This document shows positions 5,421 to 8,324 of a DNA stretch of 8,324 nt, piece after piece. Made by a program: the position numbers and the translations under genes. How positions within the stretch are numbered: the first letter of the stretch is position 1; every line of letters starts with the position of its first letter. Below the pieces are notes generated by a model that worked only from the letters and a program-made list of their open reading frames with translations, made no database searches and was not told the DNA's origin. The stretch comes from Chloroflexota bacterium (GTDB taxonomy: Bacteria > Chloroflexota > Ktedonobacteria > Ktedonobacterales > Ktedonobacteraceae), in contig VBHS01000121.1 in the NCBI GenBank assembly GCA_005881295.1, positions 1 to 8,324 on the forward strand. The letters run 5' to 3'.

Positions 5421-6854
5421 TTAGCGTGTGAAAGAGAACCAGTCAAGAATAGTGCTCAGAAAGCCGCGTTTGCCCGGTTTCTTGTTAGCATTCGACTGGT
5501 CATTATGCATTCTTGCTCCTGGCTGCATTCCCGGTACATTATTTGGCATTTGACCCATTTGATATCCTGCCGGTGTTCTACCTTGAGCAGGCCCATAATG
5601 CTGATTTGGCAGCGGCTGCTGTCCCTGCGCTGAGCCAGGAGGCATTCCATACGACTGAGATTGAGGCATAGGCTGTAGAGGTTGAGAGAGCGGCTGCGAA
5701 GGCCCAGAAGCATCTCGCGACTGTTGTCCAGAGAAGTTAGGGGCCACAGAAGCTACACCCAACATGGAGGCAAAGGTATTCGCTGCCACTTCGCTCTCTT
5801 CAACATATCCCATTTCAGCGCGAGGGCGACTGGGTACACGCATATTTTCCGAACGAGACGGAACGCCAAAGGATGCTTGCCTGGGATTCTCAGCAGGATT
5901 TTGTTGCGGAGGAGGGGATGCCATACCCGGCCGCTGTGCTTCGTTGGGACGCATCCAATCTGGCAAAGCATTTGCATCAATCAAGGATCCCGCGGCCAGG
6001 TTATTTTGCATATTCGGGTTCGGAATCTGCCCTTGTCCAATTGGTACCCAGTAATCAGGAGCCTGTCCGGCTTGAGCAGGCGGGTGTGGCGGCCCGGCAT
6101 ATTGACTGCGCTGGTCCTGGCTTCCCTCGCGCAGCCAGGTAGGTAAGGACTGGGCATCCAACAACGACGAGGCCGGCAAACCAGACTCTCCCCTGGCTGG
6201 TATGGAGGTATCTTGCCCTGACATCCACTGTGGCAAAGCCTGTTGGTCGATCAACTCATGGCCCGATATCGGTTGCTGGGCGGGTCCTGCCTGGGGATAC
6301 TGGACGGGACCGGGAGGTGTAGAAGGTGGTGTAGGAGACTGTGTCTCTAAACCTCTGATCCAGTCTGGCAATGCCCCCGGCTGTACCAGGCTCGCAGCAG
6401 AAATGCCTTGCTGCCCGGCAGATGGTGATCCCTCTTGTTGTCCCTGAATCCAGGATGGCAGCGACTGCTCATCAATCAATGAGTTGGCCGGCATGCCTCT
6501 CGTTGGCGTAAATGCATTATCGGTATTGGGCGCCGGCATGGAGGCTGGCCTCCGCGCCGGGTGGGAACCTGAGGGTGTATTGTCAGCATTTTCCTCGCGT
6601 CCAGGTCGCATCCAGCCAGGCAACATTCCTTCATCAACGAGATCGGCAGCGGAGAAATTCGACGATCCTGTGTTTCCGGTCGCAGACCCACCGGAGCGAA
6701 GTGTTTCCAACCATGCAGGTAGTTCTGGCTGTTCTGGAGCTGCCATCTCTGGAACGTTCCCATCCCCTATGGTTGTCGTTAAAGGCCATCCACAATTCTG
6801 ACAATGCGCCATACCTGCAAGGGTTGGCTTTCTACAGTGGTTACATGTTATCAC
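5421..6854 (-). CDS. zinc-ribbon protein with six LPxW repeats in disordered linkers
   Basis: A 477-residue protein and the first gene of the operon. Residues 4-21 form a zinc ribbon (C4xxC7, C18xxC21). The rest is low-complexity (P, Q, G, S, N), broken by six copies of a motif, roughly S/P-A-x-S-L-[IVL]-D-x-x-x-L-P-x-W-[MIL]-[RQS], at residues 67-83, 121-139, 151-168, 196-214, 226-244 and 286-303, with a partial LPAWL at 45-49. The Leu-to-Trp distance is exactly nine in all six. A possible helix lies at 351-370. The C-terminus changes from basic (NKKPGKRG, 457-464) to hydrophobic/aromatic (FLSTILDWFSF, 465-475), like an amphipathic membrane-binding tail. The start is GTG at 6854 with GAGGAG at 5-nt spacing. 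No enzyme domain is present; a multivalent scaffold that binds one partner several times is the best reading (inference). I do not recognise a named family. Confidence 0.85.
   Translation of the reverse strand: MITCNHCRKPTLAGMAHCQNCGWPLTTTIGDGNVPEMAAPEQPELPAWLETLRSGGSATGNTGSSNFSAADLVDEGMLPGWMRPGREENADNTPSGSHPARRPASMPAPNTDNAFTPTRGMPANSLIDEQSLPSWIQGQQEGSPSAGQQGISAASLVQPGALPDWIRGLETQSPTPPSTPPGPVQYPQAGPAQQPISGHELIDQQALPQWMSGQDTSIPARGESGLPASSLLDAQSLPTWLREGSQDQRSQYAGPPHPPAQAGQAPDYWVPIGQGQIPNPNMQNNLAAGSLIDANALPDWMRPNEAQRPGMASPPPQQNPAENPRQASFGVPSRSENMRVPSRPRAEMGYVEESEVAANTFASMLGVASVAPNFSGQQSRDASGPSQPLSQPLQPMPQSQSYGMPPGSAQGQQPLPNQHYGPAQGRTPAGYQMGQMPNNVPGMQPGARMHNDQSNANKKPGKRGFLSTILDWFSFTR
5946..6659 (-). 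repeat. six dispersed copies of a protein-level LPxW motif
   Basis: Conserved Trp codons lie at 6612-6614, 6450-6452, 6360-6362, 6225-6227, 6135-6137 and 5955-5957. At DNA level the copies share a loose TCCA-N4-GGCAA-type core on the plus strand but diverge elsewhere, so the similarity is kept mainly at protein level. Distances between copies are 54, 30, 45, 30 and 60 residues; the last four are all multiples of 15. Confidence 0.85.
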
Positions 6855-6859
6855 TTTTG

Positions 6860-6865
6860 CTCCTC
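6860..6865 (-). promoter_or_regulatory. Shine-Dalgarno supporting the GTG start of the zinc-ribbon gene
   Basis: GAGGAG on the minus strand, 5 nt before GTG at 6854. The zinc-ribbon cysteines begin at codon 4 and no better in-frame ATG is at hand, so the GTG start is well supported. Confidence 0.7.
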
Positions 6866-6908
6866 ACTTTCGCCAGACGCAGTACAGATATAGCTATTCC
6901 GACGGAAG

Positions 6909-6935
6909 CTTATCACTCTTTTCCCAGCTTGACAA
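6909..6935 (-). promoter_or_regulatory. weak promoter candidate for the three-gene operon
   Basis: On the minus strand TTGTCA (5/6 to the -35 consensus, 6930-6935) is followed after 15 bp by GATAAG (4/6, 6909-6914), which would give a leader of about 45-50 nt. The spacing is short. An isolated TATAGT (5/6) further upstream has no -35 partner. The promoter of this operon is therefore not settled. Confidence 0.25.
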
Positions 6936-6949
6936 TGGCTACTATAAAC

Positions 6950-6977
6950 AAGACAAAACATGATGATATGATACAAT
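6950..6977 (+). promoter_or_regulatory. extended -10 promoter for the rusA-like gene
   Basis: AAGACA (4/6, 6950-6955) and TACAAT (5/6, 6972-6977) are 16 bp apart, with TG at 6969-6970 making an extended -10. Transcription would start near 6984, about 40 nt before the ATG at 7024. The -10 is identical to the one before gpmI. Confidence 0.45.
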
Positions 6978-7012
6978 ACGCACGACAAGAACACGCTAAA
7001 AGTACTATATGC

Positions 7013-7017
7013 AGGAG
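7013..7017 (+). promoter_or_regulatory. Shine-Dalgarno deciding the rusA-like start
   Basis: AGGAG, 6 nt before the ATG at 7024. The longer frame from ATG 7009 would place this site inside its own first codons and has no site upstream. Confidence 0.7.
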
Positions 7018-7023
7018 ATACCT

Positions 7024-7464
7024 ATGCGAGAGAAATCTGCGAGCAAGAACGCCCTGTTGTGTCTCACTCTTCCACTCCCTCCTAGTATCAACGAGCAATA
7101 CGCTACAATTGATGGACATCGTGTAAGCACCGTGGCAGCCCGTCAATTTAAACGGCAAGTGCGGGACACGCTCCGCTCTCTCGAGCAACAGGAAATATTA
7201 CACGAGGCACTCCGAAATTCATTGCATCAAAGCTACCTGGCTCTTTTCCTTGACTTCTACTTCGCCACTCCACTGAAAAGGGACCTCGATGGCGGTCTCA
7301 AAATCACTCAGGATGCTCTCTGTGAAGGACTCGGACTGAATGATAACCGGGTAGTCGATATCCACCTGGTTAAACACATCGATCCTTTACACCCACATCT
7401 TTATGTCGAGTTGGAGGCAATATCTACATGGCAGTTCGACAAGGAATATAGACTCCTCACTTGA
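7024..7464 (+). CDS. RusA-family endodeoxyribonuclease (Holliday-junction resolvase homologue)
   Basis: A 146-residue protein, close to the roughly 120-150 residues usual for RusA. Family marks: LPLPPSINEQY near the N-terminus (16-26) and the core KRDLDGGLKITQDAL (85-99), followed by LGLNDNRVVDIHLVK (103-117). D87, D89 and K93 line up with the RDxDxxxK metal/catalytic positions of E. coli RusA, and D107 is a fair match for its third catalytic Asp. The family cuts Holliday junctions as a Mg-dependent homodimer. The Asn that follows the second Asp in E. coli RusA is Gly here, a change I believe is common in distant members. E. coli RusA comes from a cryptic prophage, but no phage gene is seen around this copy. 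It has its own promoter and is divergent from the zinc-ribbon operon. The family call is firm; the resolvase role is inferred. Confidence 0.85.
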   Translation: MREKSASKNALLCLTLPLPPSINEQYATIDGHRVSTVAARQFKRQVRDTLRSLEQQEILHEALRNSLHQSYLALFLDFYFATPLKRDLDGGLKITQDALCEGLGLNDNRVVDIHLVKHIDPLHPHLYVELEAISTWQFDKEYRLLT

Positions 7465-7483
7465 AGATATCACCTACTTCCCC

Positions 7484-7512
7484 TTGTCTTCATACCAGTC
7501 CTTCTTTAGAAT
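7484..7512 (+). promoter_or_regulatory. promoter candidate for the DUF92 gene
   Basis: TTGTCT (4/6, 7484-7489) and TAGAAT (5/6, 7507-7512) are separated by exactly 17 bp. The expected start is near 7519, giving a leader of about 54 nt. A nearby TATGAT (from about 7522) has no -35 partner. No terminator is visible after the rusA-like stop, so read-through is also possible. Confidence 0.4.
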
Positions 7513-7572
7513 AGAACTGGCTATGATAGCATTCTGTAACAAACATACCACAAATTCTTAGAGGTACTACCT

Positions 7573-8324
7573 ATGTTTCGATCGTCACATGTAGCAGAGC
7601 CCACGATGCCCACGACACTTTTCTTTTCCCAGCGCAACAACGCGCCAGGCAACCATGCAGCGAGGGATCCCATGAGAGGAACCATGCTATTGTTTGGTTT
7701 ACTGTTAAGTAGCACTATCGGCTTGATAGCCTACCGCCGTCGATCGCTCAGCCGCAGCGGCATAGCAGGAGCGATAGTGACAGGCACAACGACTTTTGGC
7801 ATGGGAGGTTGGCCATGGGGTCTTTCACTTGTTTTTTTCTTCGTCTCCTCCAGTATCCTTTCACATTTTCGCGTGCGAGATAAGGCAAACATCGCCGATG
7901 ACAAGTTCAGCAAGGGGTCCCGGCGCGATTTTGCCCAGGTTGCTGCCAATGGAGGAGTAGCTACCCTGCTGGCCTTGATCTATAGACTCACGCCTTCTCA
8001 CTTCTTGCGCAGGGTATGCTTGATGGGCTATGCTGGAGCACTCGCTACCGCCACCGCAGATACCTGGGCAACCGAGCTAGGGGTGCTGAGTCCCCACCGG
8101 CCCCGGTTGGTTACCACGGGAAAAGTCGTTGCGCCCGGTACCTCTGGCGGTATAACGCCGCTTGGAACGGCAGCGACGGCAGCCGGGGCACTGGCACAGG
8201 GAACAGTTTTCTGGTTGTTACAGCGATGCAGGAGATCTCTCGCCGCTCTACCACTTATCGCGCTGGTAAGTGGGCTGGCAGGGAGTATGGTCGATAGTTT
8301 TCTGGGGGCAACCGTGCAGGCCAT
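7573..8324 (+). CDS. DUF92-family integral membrane protein (partial, cut by window end)
   Basis: The open frame runs 250 codons to the right edge with no stop. Starting at the ATG at 7573 (GAGGT, 7-nt spacing), residues 1-33 are polar. Hydrophobic segments follow at about 38-53, 62-72, 79-92, 127-137 and 150-162. The family core is clear: TADTWATELGVLS (162-174), PRLVTTGK (177-184), PGTSGGITPLGT (188-199) and SGLAGSMVDSFLGATVQA near the end. DUF92 (PF01940) includes plant VTE6, a phytyl-phosphate kinase, and many bacterial proteins thought to act on isoprenoid phosphates; the substrate here is unknown. An ATG at 7672 (codon 34) also has a GAGGG site close by and would give a protein beginning just before the first membrane helix, so the true start is uncertain. 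The codon usage and frame are intact up to the edge. Confidence 0.88.
   Translation, partial: MFRSSHVAEPTMPTTLFFSQRNNAPGNHAARDPMRGTMLLFGLLLSSTIGLIAYRRRSLSRSGIAGAIVTGTTTFGMGGWPWGLSLVFFFVSSSILSHFRVRDKANIADDKFSKGSRRDFAQVAANGGVATLLALIYRLTPSHFLRRVCLMGYAGALATATADTWATELGVLSPHRPRLVTTGKVVAPGTSGGITPLGTAATAAGALAQGTVFWLLQRCRRSLAALPLIALVSGLAGSMVDSFLGATVQA

Noticed and set aside
5682..6146. Plus-strand frames opposite the LPxW repeats
   Set aside because: Any apparent repetition is imposed by the repeats on the other strand.
6929..6934. Perfect TTGACA on the plus strand before the rusA-like gene
   Set aside because: TATAAA follows after only 8 bp and no -10 hexamer lies at 16-18 bp; the extended -10 downstream is a better promoter.

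Overview
The window looks like chromosomal DNA of a bacterium with roughly balanced base composition. The gene content suggests Chloroflexota, perhaps the Ktedonobacteria. That guess rests on the MutL-like ATPase followed by a KOW-type protein and on the zinc-ribbon protein with LPxW repeats, which I recall as Chloroflexota-type hypothetical proteins; it was not checked against a database. No tRNA, rRNA, CRISPR array or transposase is visible.

Left part (1-2245): a truncated minus-strand gene with a hydrophobic N-terminus runs off the left edge. Next comes a small minus-strand single-pass membrane protein. Divergent from it is a complete, intact gpmI (cofactor-independent phosphoglycerate mutase) on the plus strand, behind an extended -10 promoter.

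Convergent gap (2246-2449): this short AT-rich spacer holds three inverted repeats. One is a 22-bp perfect palindrome. Another is a 12-bp-arm hairpin whose arms are two perfect DnaA-box sequences, with a third box-like site next to it. On the minus strand the hairpin is followed by five Ts, so it also reads as the terminator of the operon to its right. Both readings are given.

Centre and right (2450-6854, minus strand): a tight three-gene operon, spaced by 32 and 29 bases. In order of transcription it encodes (i) a protein with an N-terminal zinc ribbon, six copies of a fixed-length L[IVL]x...LPxW motif in disordered linkers, and a basic/aromatic C-terminal tail; (ii) a MutL-like ASKHA-fold (actin/Hsp70-type) ATPase with no glutamate mutase genes nearby; and (iii) a protein with a lipoyl-like segment near its N-terminus and a KOW-like C-terminus. 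No function is established for the set. It is the best candidate in the window for an undescribed system: a multivalent scaffold plus an ATPase plus an accessory protein, possibly at the membrane (inference).

Right end (7024-8324, plus strand): a RusA-family Holliday-junction resolvase homologue is divergent from the operon. It is followed by a DUF92-family integral membrane protein, homologous to prenyl/phytyl phosphate kinase-type proteins, that is cut by the window edge. Most start codons were set by Shine-Dalgarno position; several lie a few codons inside the longest open frame.
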